DNA of 64,000 nucleotides from Pseudolysinimonas kribbensis (GTDB taxonomy: Bacteria; Actinomycetota; Actinomycetes; Actinomycetales; Microbacteriaceae). The notes under the pieces were generated by a model that was not told the DNA's origin, searched no databases, and saw nothing but the letters and a program-made list of their open reading frames with translations. The translations under genes were made by a program, and so were the position numbers. Shown here piece after piece: positions 1 to 10,995 of this stretch (positions are counted from its first letter, which is position 1; each line of letters starts with the position of its first letter). The stretch covers positions 682,001-746,000 of the forward strand of contig NZ_BSVB01000001.1 of the NCBI RefSeq assembly GCF_030161895.1, given 5' to 3'.

Positions 1-877
1 TGCCCGCACGTCCAGCCCGTGCGGATTCCGGACTTGCATACGACCGCTCCAACGATGGGAGTCGCTTCGTCGAAGACGGGGATCGGCGTCGACGCGAGCG
101 GTGCCCCGCTCCCGTTTCCCCACGTGAGCGCCGCCGGCTTCTGCGTGATGCCGGGATCCGTGCTGAGAAGCCCGGCGTCGAAGCCGCCGCCGAACTGGTT
201 TCCGTTGGCGACCGGGGTCCCGACCGCCGCGCCGAGTCGGCTGTCGGCGAAGTCACCCGCCCGGGGCATGCTCAGCGTGGAGATGGGACCGGTGGCGCCC
301 GAGATGTCGGCAAAACAGTGGCCTGCGGACAGGATCTGGCGTCCCCCGGTCGAGACCTGATATCCCACGAAGCCGACAGAGCACAGGTTGTAAAGGCTGC
401 CGTCCTGCGTCCACGCCCAGCCCGACCCGTCGTTCACGTCCGCCGTGGTGCGGAACAGGCGGGTATCGGCGTGCCGGTCGGGCGCAGGCCCGTCATCAAC
501 CACGGCCCCGGTCGCACGGACCGTCGCGACGTCGGCCCCTGATCCGAGGCTGACCACGAGAGAGGTGCCGACCATTCGGGCATTGCGGACATCGACGCCG
601 GACGCCTTCAACTCGGAAACGATCTTCGCCGCATCAGCGCCGGCCGCCGCTGCTGCGAGATACGCAGCAGGACTCATGGACAGGTCGTGACGTACCGCGG
701 TCACGACTCCTCCGGGAGGAGTGCAGCCTGCGCGACGAAATCGGAAGCACGATAGCTGCCCAGATGGTCGATCTTCGGAGCGTCATGAGCCGGCGCGGCT
801 GCTGCCGTCCATGGCGCCACGATGGTGATGCCGGCGGCAGCGAGGGCGGAGGCGAAAATAGCAATGCAACGCTTCAT
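1..877 (-). CDS. Secreted S1-family (streptogrisin/alpha-lytic-like) serine protease, partial, frame broken
   Basis: The reading frame starts at ATG 877-875 with a lysine/arginine start and a hydrophobic stretch ending in Ala-rich residues, a Sec signal peptide. It meets a stop at 703-701, but the next frame continues without a gap as a typical protease propeptide (HDLSMSPAAYLAAAA) and then a trypsin-like core. The catalytic histidine is in SAGHC, the aspartate is probably in GFDAGLLS, and the CKSGIRTGWTCG stretch is typical of streptogrisin-type enzymes. The catalytic serine would follow and lies outside the window. Adding one base to the G run at 714-716 joins the two frames, so I read this as one gene with a one-base sequencing loss. 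The product is probably exported and self-processing. Family assignment is good; the exact specificity cannot be read. Confidence 0.8.
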
Positions 878-919
878 GGGATTCCCTCGCTGTACGGCCG
901 CCGGACTCAGTTCATCCGC

Positions 920-925
920 ATACTA
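920..925 (-). promoter_or_regulatory. Candidate -10 box of the protease gene
   Basis: TAGTAT on the minus strand lies about 42 bases before the protease ATG, in the gap after ftsY. It fits the actinobacterial TAnnnT -10 pattern. No convincing -35 was found 17 bases upstream. Confidence 0.3.
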
Positions 926-1043
926 CGCGCCGGCGAGGATCTCTCGGAGACGTCGGGGCGTCCCGCTGGGCGGCGCGGGACGGAGCAACGGCGTGCGGGC
1001 GGCGGCTCGCCGTCCGCTTCATCCCACTCCGGCAGCGTCGGCA

Positions 1044-1910
1044 TCACCCCACCAGCTGCTGCGCGAAGGCCGACGGGCTGAAGCCGGTGAGGTCGCCGAT
1101 GCCCTCGCCCTGGCCGATGAGCTTGATCGGGATGCCCGTCTTCTCCTGCACGGCGAGCACGAACCCGCCCTTCGCCGACCCGTCGAGCTTGGTCAGTACG
1201 AGGCCCGTCACGCCGGCGTGCTGCACGAACGCCTCGGCCTGGTTCAGGCCGTTCTGACCGGTCGTCGCGTCGAGCACGAGCAGCACCTCGGCGACCGGCT
1301 CGAGCTTCTCGACGACCCGGCGCACCTTGCCGAGCTCGTCCATGAGCCCGCTCTTGGTCTGCAACCGGCCCGCGGTGTCGATGAGCACGATCTCGATGCC
1401 GTCGCGCTGCGCCTTCTCGACCGTCTGGAACGCGACGGATGCCGGATCCTGCCCCGCCTGCTGCGGTCGCACCACTTGCGCCCCGGCCCGCTCTGCCCAC
1501 GTCGCGAGCTGCTCGACCGCCGCCGCCCGGAACGTGTCGGCGGCGCCGACGACGACGGTGCGGCCGTAGTTGGTGAGGAACTTCGCGAATTTGCCGATCG
1601 TCGTCGTCTTGCCCACGCCGTTGACCCCGACGACCAGCACGACCGCGGGGCGGGCACTCAGCGTGAGGGTCGGGTCGAGGCGGGCCAGACGCTCCTCGAT
1701 CGTCTCGCGCAGCATCCGCTGCAGATCCTTCGGGTCGGTCGTGCGGAACCGGGCGACCTTGCCGCGCAGCTCCTCGACGATCTGGTCGGTGACGTCGGGG
1801 CCGAAGTCGGCGCCGATGAGCGCGTCCTCGAGGTCGGTCCACGTCTCGTCGTCGATCGTGCGCCGCGCGAACATCCCGCGCAGGGCGCCGCCGAGCGAGA
1901 ACGAAGCCAT
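1044..1910 (-). CDS. ftsY: Signal recognition particle receptor FtsY
   Basis: This 288-residue protein is the SRP receptor GTPase. It docks ribosome-SRP complexes at the membrane so that Ffh and FtsY hydrolyse GTP together and hand the nascent chain to the Sec translocon. An N-terminal helical N domain (about residues 1-85) precedes the G domain. The G1 loop GVNGVGKTTT is near residues 95-104, DTFRAAAVEQL follows, then DTAGR and TKLDGSAKGG. The acidic A domain seen in E. coli is absent, as is usual in actinobacteria. The gene is intact. The start ATG lies six bases after a TAGGCT box, suggesting a leaderless transcript. smc lies about 2.4 kb upstream on the same strand; the usual smc-ftsY neighbourhood is split here by two genes on the opposite strand. 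Confidence 0.96.
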   Translation of the reverse strand: MASFSLGGALRGMFARRTIDDETWTDLEDALIGADFGPDVTDQIVEELRGKVARFRTTDPKDLQRMLRETIEERLARLDPTLTLSARPAVVLVVGVNGVGKTTTIGKFAKFLTNYGRTVVVGAADTFRAAAVEQLATWAERAGAQVVRPQQAGQDPASVAFQTVEKAQRDGIEIVLIDTAGRLQTKSGLMDELGKVRRVVEKLEPVAEVLLVLDATTGQNGLNQAEAFVQHAGVTGLVLTKLDGSAKGGFVLAVQEKTGIPIKLIGQGEGIGDLTGFSPSAFAQQLVG

Positions 1911-1916
1911 GGATTC

Positions 1917-1926
1917 AGCCTAGAGT
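1917..1926. promoter_or_regulatory. Back-to-back -10 boxes for ftsY (-) and the GH13 gene (+)
   Basis: On the minus strand TAGGCT (1922-1917) stands exactly six bases before the ftsY ATG, the spacing of a leaderless actinobacterial promoter. On the plus strand TAGAGT (1921-1926) overlaps it and is a candidate -10 for the GH13 gene that starts at 1965. The two boxes share bases, so the two promoters may compete. Confidence 0.45.
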
Positions 1927-1964
1927 GCGGCTCCGGGCGATCCGGCGCTCGGCAGGATGGGGCG

Positions 1965-3640
<1,676 letters not shown>

Positions 3641-3693
3641 CGCGGGAGCTCCCGCGGGCGCGTTCCGTCAGACGCGCTCCGGCAGACTGAGGG

Positions 3694-4311
3694 GTGACCT
3701 ATGCGTTCATCCGCCACGGCCAGACCGACTGGAATCGCGACGACAAGCTGCAGGGCTCGAGCGACATCCCCTTGAACGAGGCCGGGCGCGGCCAGGCGCA
3801 CGAGGCGGCACGCGTGCTCGCGGAATCGAGTGCGTCGGGGTCGGGACCGTGGACGGCGGTCGTCAGCTCACCCCTGTCGCGGGCGCGCGAGACCGCCCGG
3901 ATCATCGCCGCGGATCTCGGGGTGGAGCTGGGCCCGAGCTATCCGGATCTCATCGAGCGCGATTACGGCGCCCTCGAGGGCACGTCCTCGAGCGCCGCGG
4001 TCGCGCAGCATCCGCACCGCGACTACCCCGGCGCCGAGACGCTCGACGATGTCGCCCGGCGCGGGCGGCGCGCGGTCGACGCGATCGACGCCGACTACGG
4101 GGATGCCGAGGTCGTCATCGTGGCGCACGGCACGCTGATCCGGTACACGCTCGCGTCGCTCGCGGGGCATCCGATCGAGGGGATCCGCAACGGCACCATC
4201 TCGACCATCGAGCGCGACGACCACGGCGGCTGGGTGGTGCTGACCGTCAACGGCAACCCGTGCGAGGCGGCCGACGACGAGGGCCGGCACTGGCCCGGGA
4301 TGGCGGGCTGA
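3694..4311 (+). CDS. Histidine phosphatase family protein (phosphoglycerate mutase-like)
   Basis: This 205-residue protein belongs to the histidine phosphatase superfamily. The N-terminal FIRHGQTDWN carries the histidine that is phosphorylated in catalysis. SSPLSRARETA supplies the second arginine, and VIVAHGTLIR the second histidine. These enzymes remove phosphate from small metabolites; cobalamin-type, phosphoglycerate and broad-specificity members cannot be told apart from the sequence alone. The start is GTG at 3694. It sits 53 bases after the GH13 gene and converges on smc, with which it shares no bases. A CAGACT box lies a few bases before the GTG, compatible with a leaderless start. 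Confidence 0.85.
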   Translation: MTYAFIRHGQTDWNRDDKLQGSSDIPLNEAGRGQAHEAARVLAESSASGSGPWTAVVSSPLSRARETARIIAADLGVELGPSYPDLIERDYGALEGTSSSAAVAQHPHRDYPGAETLDDVARRGRRAVDAIDADYGDAEVVIVAHGTLIRYTLASLAGHPIEGIRNGTISTIERDDHGGWVVLTVNGNPCEAADDEGRHWPGMAG

Positions 4312-4312
4312 G

Positions 4313-7300
4313 TCAGGCGCTCGCGGGCTCGGCGTCGCGGCTCGCGACCCGCTGCCCGACGACGGCGCTCACGCCGTCCTGACGCATCGAGACGCCGTAG
4401 AGCGCGTCGGCGATCTCCATCGTGCGTTTCTGGTGCGTGATGACAATGAGCTGCGAGCTCTCGCGGAGCTCCTCCATGACGGTCAGGAGCCGGCCGAGGT
4501 TGGCGTCGTCGAGCGCCGCCTCGACCTCGTCCATGATATAGAACGGGCTCGGCCGCGCCTCGAAGATCGCGATGAGCAGCGCCACCGCCGCGAGCGAGCG
4601 CTCGCCGCCGGACAGCAGCGACAGCCGTTCGATCTTCTTGCCGGCGGGCTTGACGCTCACCTCGATGCCCGTCGCAAGCAGATTCTCGGAGTCGGTCAGC
4701 GTGAGCGAGCCCGAGCCGCCGGGGAACAGGATCGGGAACACCCGGTCGAACGCGTCGCGCGTGTCGGCGAAGGCGCTCGCGAAGATGTCCTGCATCTTGC
4801 CGTCGATCTCCTCGATGATCGTCAGCAGGTCGGCGCGGGTCTTCGAGAGGTCCTCCAGCTGCTCCGTGAGGAACTTGTGGCGCTGCTCGAGCGCCGCGAA
4901 CTCCTCCAGAGCGAGCGGGTTGACCCGGCCGAGCTGCGCGTACGTGCGCTCGGCCCGCGCGAGCCGCGCCTGCTGCCGCGCCCGGTCGAACGGCTCCGTG
5001 CGCACGTCGGCCGCGTCGGGCTCGACCTCCCCGCGGACGAAACTTCAGGAGACGCGCCGGCATCCGGGCCATCTGCGACGGAATCGCCGACGGTCTCCTC
5101 GACTTTTGACGGAAAAGCGTCGGCGGCGGCGTCGGCGGCGGCGGCGTTGGCGCCAGCGTCGGCGGCGGACGCGGCGGCGGCACTAGGCGCGAGGGCGGAG
5201 GGCGCGGGGGCACGGGGGGCGTCGACGGGGACCGGGACCTCGGGGCCGTACTCGGCGACGAGGACGTCCTCGACGAGGCCGAGCTCCTCGGCGGCGCGCT
5301 CCAGCAGGGTCGAGAGGTGCAGCTTCTTCTCGTAGGCCTGCATCTCGAGCCCGTGCACGTTGTCGTTGAGCGCGGCGAGCCGGTCGCGCAACCCGGCCTC
5401 GGTACGGCGCAGCTCCACGAGCTCCTCGTTCTGCTTCGCGCGATCGGCCTCGGCGACGGCGAGCTCGACCCGCGCCTGGGCGAGCGAGCGATCGGCGACG
5501 TCGAGCACGGCCGGCAGCGCGGCGACGACCTCCTCGGCGGCCGCCACCTGGTGCTGGCGCAGCACGGCGAGCCGGGCCGCCTCCTCGGCGGCGGCGCGCT
5601 CCGCCTCCAGCTGGCGACGCAGCGCCTCGACCTGCGCCAGCTGTGCCCGCACGCGCTCGCGCGCGGTCTCGAGCTGGACCCGAGCCTGTACCTCGGACGA
5701 CCGGGCGGCCTCGAGCTCGGCGAGCATGCCGTCGCGGGCGCTCACGTCGAGCATCGGGCGGGGCGTCGCGGCGTGCCCGTCGCGCTCCGACACGGCGTGC
5801 GCGACGCCCTGATCGGCCTCGGCGACCGCCTCCTCCAGCACGCGCACGGCCTGCGCCAGACGCTCGCCCTCGGCCGTCGCGGCCTCGAACGCGACGCGCG
5901 AACGGCCGAGCGCCTCGCTGCGCTGCGCGAGCCGGACGTCGAACTCCTTGAGCGCGGCCGCCGCCTGCGCCTGATCGATCTGCGCGAGGTCGAGCGCCTC
6001 GCGCTTCCCGGTCAGGGCGAATCGCTGCCGCTCGATCGAGGTCGTGACCTCGACGAGGCGGGCCTGGGCGGCATCCCGTTCGGCGACGAGTTCGACCTTG
6101 CTGCGCCCGGCGCCCGAGCCGCCGCGCAGCACGTGCTCGGTGAGCACGTCGCCCTCGCGCGTGATGACCGTCGATCCGGATGCCAGGGCCGGCCACGCCG
6201 CGCGCGCCGCGTCGAGATCGTCCGCGACGACGATCCCGGCCAGCAGCCCGCGGATCCCGCTCGGCGCCTGCACGAGGTCGGCCGCGGCCTCGACGCCCGC
6301 GGGGAGGAGCCGGATGCCGCGGCATCCGGGGCATCCGCGATGACGATCTCGACCCGCCCGGCGTCGCTGGAGCGCGCCTGCCGCAGCGCGGCGACGCCCG
6401 CGTCGAGCGAGTCGGCGAGCACGGCGTCGGCGAGCGAGCCGAGCGCCGCAGCGATCGCCGCCTCGTACCCCGGCCGGATCGTGAGGTGCTCCGCCACGAG
6501 ACCCCGGATGCCGGTGGCGCCCGCGATCGACGCCGACCCGTCCTTCTGGTCGAGGGCGAGCGAGAGCGCGCCGGTGCGGGCGGCGAGCGCGTCCCGCTCG
6601 CGCTCGGCGGTGTGCAGCTCGTCGCGCAGCGACTCGACGTCCGCCTGCAGCGCGGTCACCGCGGACTCCGCCGCCGTCACCGCCTCGTTCAGGTCGATGT
6701 CGCGGTCGACCGCGCTGCCGTCGTCCTCGACCTCCATGAGCTCGATCCGCGCCTGCTCGCGTCGCGCCTCCGACGCCTCGAGCGCCGCGCGCTGGCGGTC
6801 GAGCTCGCCGCGGGTGGCGGCGGCGCGCGACTCCGCCGCGTCGACCGCGCCCTTCAGGCGCCCCTGCTCGAGGTCGTGCTGCGAGACGAGCGCGCTCTGC
6901 GCGCTGATCTCCTCGTCGAGGGCGTCGAGCGCGGCCCGCACGGTCGCGGTCGCGGCGCTCGCGGTGCCGAGCGCGGTCTCCGACTCGGCGACCCCGGCCT
7001 GCAGGCGCGCGGCCTCCTCCCGGGCGTCCTCGATCATCCGGGGCGAGACGGTCGCCGACATGCCGGGCAGCTCCGCCTGCTGCGCGAGCAGCGAGAGTCG
7101 CTGCTGGGCGAGCGTGTAGAGCGATCGGAGGTGATCCTGCACCTGCTCGAGCCCGAACGCGACGCGCCGGGCGCCGTCGACGGCATCGCCCGTCATGGAG
7201 GCCTCGAGGCGCTCCTGCCGCAGCCGCGACTGGTCGAGCTGCTCCTGCAGCACGAGCCGCTCGGTCTTGCGCTCCGACTCGCTGCGGCTCACATCGGTGA

Positions 7301-8020
7301 TCGCGGCCCGCAGCTCGACGACCTCATCGGCCAGCAGACGCGCGCGGGCGTCGCGCACGATCGCCGCGATGGTCTGCGCCTCGCGGGCGATCTCCGCCTG
7401 GTGCCCGAGCGGCTTCAGCTGGCGCCGGATCTCCCCGCGAGATCGCTGAGCCGCGTGAGGTTGGCCTGCATCGCCTCGAGCTTGCGCAGGGTGCGCTCCT
7501 TGCGGCGGCGGTGCTTCAGGATGCCGGCGGCCTCCTCGATGAACCCCCGGCGCTCCTCGGGGGTCGCGTGCAGCACCTGATCGAGCTGGCCCTGGCCGAC
7601 GATCACGTGCATCTCGCGCCCGAGGCCGGAGTCGGAGAGGAGCTCCTGCACGTCGAGCAGGCGCACCTGCTCGCCGTTGATGGCGTATTCGCTGCCTCCG
7701 TTGCGGAACAGCGTGCGCGAGATCGTGACCTCGCTGTACTCGATCGGCAGCGCCCCGTCGGCGTTGTCGATCGTGAGGATCACCTCGGCACGGCCGAGCG
7801 GACCGCGCGTCGCGGTGCCGGCGAAGATGACGTCCTCCATCTTGCCGCCGCGCAGGGTCTTGGCCCCCTGCTCGCCCATGACCCAGGCGAGGGCGTCGAC
7901 GACGTTCGACTTGCCGGAGCCGTTCGGCCCGACGACGCAGGTCACGCCCGGCTCGAACGCGAACGTGGTGGGCTGCGCGAAGGACTTGAACCCCTTCAGG
8001 GTCAGGCTCTTCAGGTACAC
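4313..8020 (-). CDS. smc: Chromosome segregation ATPase Smc
   Basis: Smc forms the long-armed ATPase dimer that organises and segregates the chromosome with ScpA/ScpB. The N-terminal head has Walker [10 protein letters not shown] at residues 32-40. Two long coiled coils flank a hinge (around [12 protein letters not shown]). The C-terminal head has [11 protein letters not shown] and Walker [14 protein letters not shown]. The reconstructed length is about 1235 residues. The frame breaks three times, each a one-base loss in a four-base run: 7433-7436, 6301-6304 and 5029-5032. Each added base restores a continuous protein. Before the conserved [12 protein letters not shown] region the coiled coil is interrupted by a long Ala/Asp/Pro-rich stretch (about 5035-5240), larger than the short linker I would expect here. 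The gene probably starts at ATG 8020-8018. Confidence 0.94.
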
Positions 8021-8097
8021 GCGGCTCCCGTCGTCGGTGACTCAGGGTACCCGCGCGCACGGGTCGAGCAGGCGCGCCCCGCGGCTCCGGACCCGCT

Positions 8098-8610
8098 CTA
8101 GGAGCCCTTCGGAGTGCAGGACTGCCAGCGCGGAGAGGACTGCACGTGCTTCGCGAGGCTCTGGATCGCGTCGCCGTAGTCGCCGGCGAGCGCCTTCGAC
8201 GCGATCTCACCCGCCTCCTGCACCTTCTGGGCGCGGGTCGATTCGCCCCGGAGCGTCGTCAGATCGGCCTTCAGGGCATCCGGGAGCGGGCGCAGGCCCC
8301 GCAGGTGCTCGGCGCGGGACTCGACGGCCTTGCCGTAGTCGCCGGCGAGCGCGCGGCTGCGGATGGCCTTCAGGTCCTTGAGCCTCTCGGCCTTCGAATC
8401 GGCCGCCTTGGCCGCCTTCAGGTCGGTGCGCAGCGCCTTCGGCAGCGTCAACCAGTCGTGCACGAGGTGCTGAGCGAACGAGCACGACCCGGACGAGGTC
8501 GGCGTCGGCGCGGGCGGGGGCGTCGCGGCGTTCGCAGCGGCGGCTCCGCCGAGCACGAGCGCGGCGGCCGTGGAGATCGAGGCGGCGGCGAGGACGAGTG
8601 CTTTTCTCAT
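8098..8610 (-). CDS. Small secreted protein with two internal repeats, function unknown
   Basis: A 170-residue protein starting at ATG 8610-8608 with a clear signal peptide (MRKALVLAAASIS followed by an Ala-rich core ending near ANAA). A Pro/Thr/Ser linker follows, then a helical, lysine- and alanine-rich body with two similar units: RALAGDYGKAVESRAEHL and KALAGDYGDAIQSLAKHV, about 60 residues apart. Two cysteines, one just after the linker and one near the C-terminus, could form a disulfide. I recognise no named family. It stands alone, divergent from the membrane-protein gene at 8726 and downstream of smc. The upstream in-frame extension to 8862 lacks signal-peptide character, so the start was placed at 8610. 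Confidence 0.7.
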   Translation of the reverse strand: MRKALVLAAASISTAAALVLGGAAAANAATPPPAPTPTSSGSCSFAQHLVHDWLTLPKALRTDLKAAKAADSKAERLKDLKAIRSRALAGDYGKAVESRAEHLRGLRPLPDALKADLTTLRGESTRAQKVQEAGEIASKALAGDYGDAIQSLAKHVQSSPRWQSCTPKGS

Positions 8611-8725
8611 GCCGCCATGCTGCGCGACCGGCGTATCGACCGCGTCGGGCCCGTGTTCGGGCCGCGTAAACCGCCCGGCATCGCGAATCGCGGGCGGTGG
8701 AGGCGAGCCGGATACGGTGGATGCC

Positions 8726-9226
8726 ATGGAGGGGTGGGGAGAGTTCGCCGTCGCCGCGGCCGGCGCGACCGGTGCGCTCGCGGGGCTCGTGATCGTCGCG
8801 ATCTCGGTCAACGTGACGCGGATCGCGGCCTCCAAGCCGCTCGTCGCCGGCGCCGCGGGCACGATCGCCTCGCTCGTGCAGGGTGTCGTCGCGTCGCTGC
8901 TCGTGCTGATCCCGGAGCAGAGCCGTGCCGCGCTCGCGACCGAGCTGCTCGTCTCGACGCTGATCGCCGCCGCGTTCTACGTGCGCGCCATCGCCATCGA
9001 CGTGGGCGCCTACCGCCGTCGCGACGGCATGACGGGCCCGATCCTCGCGATGGTCATCGCGCTCAGCGTCGTGCAGTACGCGCCGTTCCTCATCGCCTGC
9101 GGGATGCTGTTCGCCGACCTCCCGACCGGGCTGTTCGCGGTCGCCGGGGGCGTCATCCTGCTGGTCGCCGTGTCGATGCTCAACGCCTGGCTGCTGCTCA
9201 TCGAGGTGGTGCGCGGGAACGAGTGA
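8726..9226 (+). CDS. Four-helix integral membrane protein, unknown function
   Basis: A 166-residue protein with about four membrane segments: AGATGALAGLVIVAISVNV, an AGTIASLVQGVVASLLVLI region, GPILAMVIALSVVQYAPFLI and a last Ala/Val/Leu-rich helix. No catalytic motif is seen. The start ATG at 8726 is preceded by TACGGT with seven bases between, the pattern of a leaderless transcript, and starts the protein just before its first hydrophobic region. It is divergent from the secreted protein gene at 8098-8610. Similar small membrane proteins are common in actinobacteria without assigned roles; I do not assign one. Confidence 0.65.
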   Translation: MEGWGEFAVAAAGATGALAGLVIVAISVNVTRIAASKPLVAGAAGTIASLVQGVVASLLVLIPEQSRAALATELLVSTLIAAAFYVRAIAIDVGAYRRRDGMTGPILAMVIALSVVQYAPFLIACGMLFADLPTGLFAVAGGVILLVAVSMLNAWLLLIEVVRGNE

Positions 9227-9231
9227 CGCCG

Positions 9232-9243
9232 TGACATTCGTCA
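9232..9243. promoter_or_regulatory. Palindrome before the ABC exporter operon
   Basis: TGAC-ATTC-GTCA is a 4+4 inverted repeat about 60 bases before the ATP-binding protein gene. It could be the binding site of the LuxR-type response regulator encoded downstream, which normally binds such short dyads; this is inference only. Confidence 0.3.
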
Positions 9244-9303
9244 TGCCCGGATCGTGACGGCGGCCCTACCGGCCGGAGGCCCGCGACGGGGATCGTTGAG
9301 GTC

Positions 9304-10233
9304 ATGAACGACTCCCCCGCCATCGCGCTGCACGGGTTGCGCAAGCGCTTCGGCCAGCTCACCGCCGTCGACGGCGTGACGCTCGAGATCGGCCGCGGCG
9401 AGGTCGTGGCGCTTCTCGGGCCGAACGGCGCCGGCAAGTCCACCACGATCGACCTCGCCCTCGGCCTGTCGAACCCCGACGAGGGCGACGCCCGGCTCTT
9501 CGGCGGCACCCCGCGGCAGGCGATCGTCGCCGGCCGCGTGGGCGCCATGCTGCAGGGCGGGGCGCTGCTGCCGACCCTCACCGTGCGGCAGAGCATCGAG
9601 CTCGTCGCCGCCGCGCACCGGCACCCGCTGCCGGTCGACGAGGCGATGGAGCGGGCGAAGGTCACCGACATCGCCCGGCAGCGGGTCGCCAAGCTCTCGG
9701 GTGGGCAGATGCAGCGGGCGCGGTTCGCGGTCGCCGTCGTGTCGAACCCCGACCTGCTGATCCTCGACGAGCCGACCGCCGCGATGGACGTCGAGGCCCG
9801 GCACGTGTTCTGGGAGTCGATGCGCGCGTTCACCGAGGAGGGTCGCACGGTCGTGTTCGCGACCCATTACCTCGACGAGGCGGACTCCTTCGCCGACCGC
9901 ATCGTCATCCTGAACCGCGGTCGCCTGGTCGCCGACGGCACCCCCGCCGAAGTCAAGGCGGTCGTGAGCGGCCGCGTCGTCAGCTTCGCGCTGGATGCCG
10001 CCCCCGCCGGCCTGCACGATCGGCTCGCGACGCTCCCCGGCGTGCGCGACGTCGAGCGCCGCGGCGAACGGATCAGCATCCAGACCGCCGACTCCGACGC
10101 GACGCTGCGCGCCGTGCTCGCCGACTATCCCGCCGCCCACGACGTCGAGGTCATCTCGCGCACGATGGACGACGCGTTCCTCGCCCTGACCCACGATGCC
10201 GCCGAGCCGGCGCTGCAGGAGGCCCTCCGATGA
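9304..10233 (+). CDS. ABC-2 type transporter, ATP-binding protein
   Basis: A 309-residue ABC ATPase that would power export by the membrane protein encoded next. Walker A LLGPNGAGKSTT is near residues 37-48, the signature LSGGQMQRARF follows, and Walker B LLILDEPTAAMD. The C-terminal 80 residues form the extra domain typical of drug and lipid exporters of the DrrA/LiaFSR-associated type. It overlaps the permease gene by four bases (ATGA), so the two are translationally coupled. The sensor kinase and response regulator genes directly downstream suggest that the exporter responds to a membrane or antibiotic stress signal. Confidence 0.93.
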   Translation: MNDSPAIALHGLRKRFGQLTAVDGVTLEIGRGEVVALLGPNGAGKSTTIDLALGLSNPDEGDARLFGGTPRQAIVAGRVGAMLQGGALLPTLTVRQSIELVAAAHRHPLPVDEAMERAKVTDIARQRVAKLSGGQMQRARFAVAVVSNPDLLILDEPTAAMDVEARHVFWESMRAFTEEGRTVVFATHYLDEADSFADRIVILNRGRLVADGTPAEVKAVVSGRVVSFALDAAPAGLHDRLATLPGVRDVERRGERISIQTADSDATLRAVLADYPAAHDVEVISRTMDDAFLALTHDAAEPALQEALR

Positions 10234-10973
10234 GAATCCGCTACCTGGCGCTCGAGGTGCTGCGCCAGCTCAAGAACACCCGCAACCTCGTCTTCACGTT
10301 CGCCCTGCCCGTCGTGATGCTGCTGATCTTCGGCAGCGTGTACGGCTCGGGCGGTCAGGTCGACGACAGCACGCACCTGCCGTGGCTCGCCGTCACGACG
10401 ATCCAGATGGGCGGCTACGGCGCCATGATGTCGGCGCTCGCGCAGGCGTTCACCATCGTGAACGAGCGCTCGCTCGGCTGGAACCGTCAGCTGCGCATCA
10501 CGCCGCTGAGCGGCGCCGGCTACCTCACCACCAAGGTCGCCGCCTCGCTCGCGGTCGCCGCGATGTCGATCGTGCTGACCTTCGGCGTCTCGCTCATCGT
10601 GTTCCACACGCCGCTGGGGGTGGGCGGCTGGCTGATGGCGGGCCTCGGCCTCTGGCTGGGCGTGGTGCCGTTCGCGCTCATCGCGATCCTGATCGGGCAG
10701 TTCGCCAAGCCGGAGTTCGCGCAGCCGCTGTTCATGGTCACGTTCTTCGGGCTCGCGATCTTCGGCGGCCTGTGGGTGCCGCTGTCGATCATGCCGGACT
10801 GGGTGTCGAACGTCGCCCAGATCGTGCCCTCCTACTGGCTCAACCGCCTGGGCCAGATGGGCGCCCTCGGCTCCGGCGACGCCCTCGCCCCGGCCGTCGT
10901 GCTGATGGTCTGGACGATCGCGCTCGGCGCCCTCATCGTGTGGCGCTACCGCCGCGACGCCGCCCGCGCGTAG
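10230..10973 (+). CDS. ABC-2 type transporter, permease protein
   Basis: A 247-residue ABC-2 permease with six likely membrane helices. LVFTFALPVVMLLIFGSVYG is the first; later ones include VPFALIAILIGQFAKPEF and FFGLAIFGGLWVPLSIMP, the last being the conserved ABC-2 region before the extracellular loop and final helix. It starts at ATG 10230 inside the end of the ATPase gene and partners that protein. The substrate is unknown; drugs, peptides and lipids are all carried by this family. Confidence 0.9.
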   Translation: MRIRYLALEVLRQLKNTRNLVFTFALPVVMLLIFGSVYGSGGQVDDSTHLPWLAVTTIQMGGYGAMMSALAQAFTIVNERSLGWNRQLRITPLSGAGYLTTKVAASLAVAAMSIVLTFGVSLIVFHTPLGVGGWLMAGLGLWLGVVPFALIAILIGQFAKPEFAQPLFMVTFFGLAIFGGLWVPLSIMPDWVSNVAQIVPSYWLNRLGQMGALGSGDALAPAVVLMVWTIALGALIVWRYRRDAARA

Positions 10974-10981
10974 GAGCGCTC

Positions 10982-10987
10982 TACCCT
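10982..10987 (+). promoter_or_regulatory. Candidate -10 of the sensor kinase gene
   Basis: TACCCT lies eight bases before the ATG of the kinase at 10996. The kinase and regulator could therefore be made from their own leaderless transcript as well as by read-through from the exporter operon. Confidence 0.35.
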
Positions 10988-10995
10988 TGGGCACC

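Noticed and set aside
907..1044. A 45-residue ORF on the minus strand overlapping the ftsY stop (TGATG), rich in Arg and Pro
   Set aside because: The overlap is suggestive, but the composition looks like random GC-rich sequence, it contains the protease -10 box and no motif supports it.
907..1842. Long opposite-frame ORFs such as the Arg-rich frame over ftsY, and similar long frames throughout
   Set aside because: They are shadows of GC-rich coding sequence, with Arg/Ala/Pro-rich translations and no domain motifs.
4313..8020. smc as a real pseudogene broken in three pieces
   Set aside because: All three breaks are one-base losses in four-base G/C runs, conserved motifs lie on every side, and essential genes elsewhere in the window show the same pattern.
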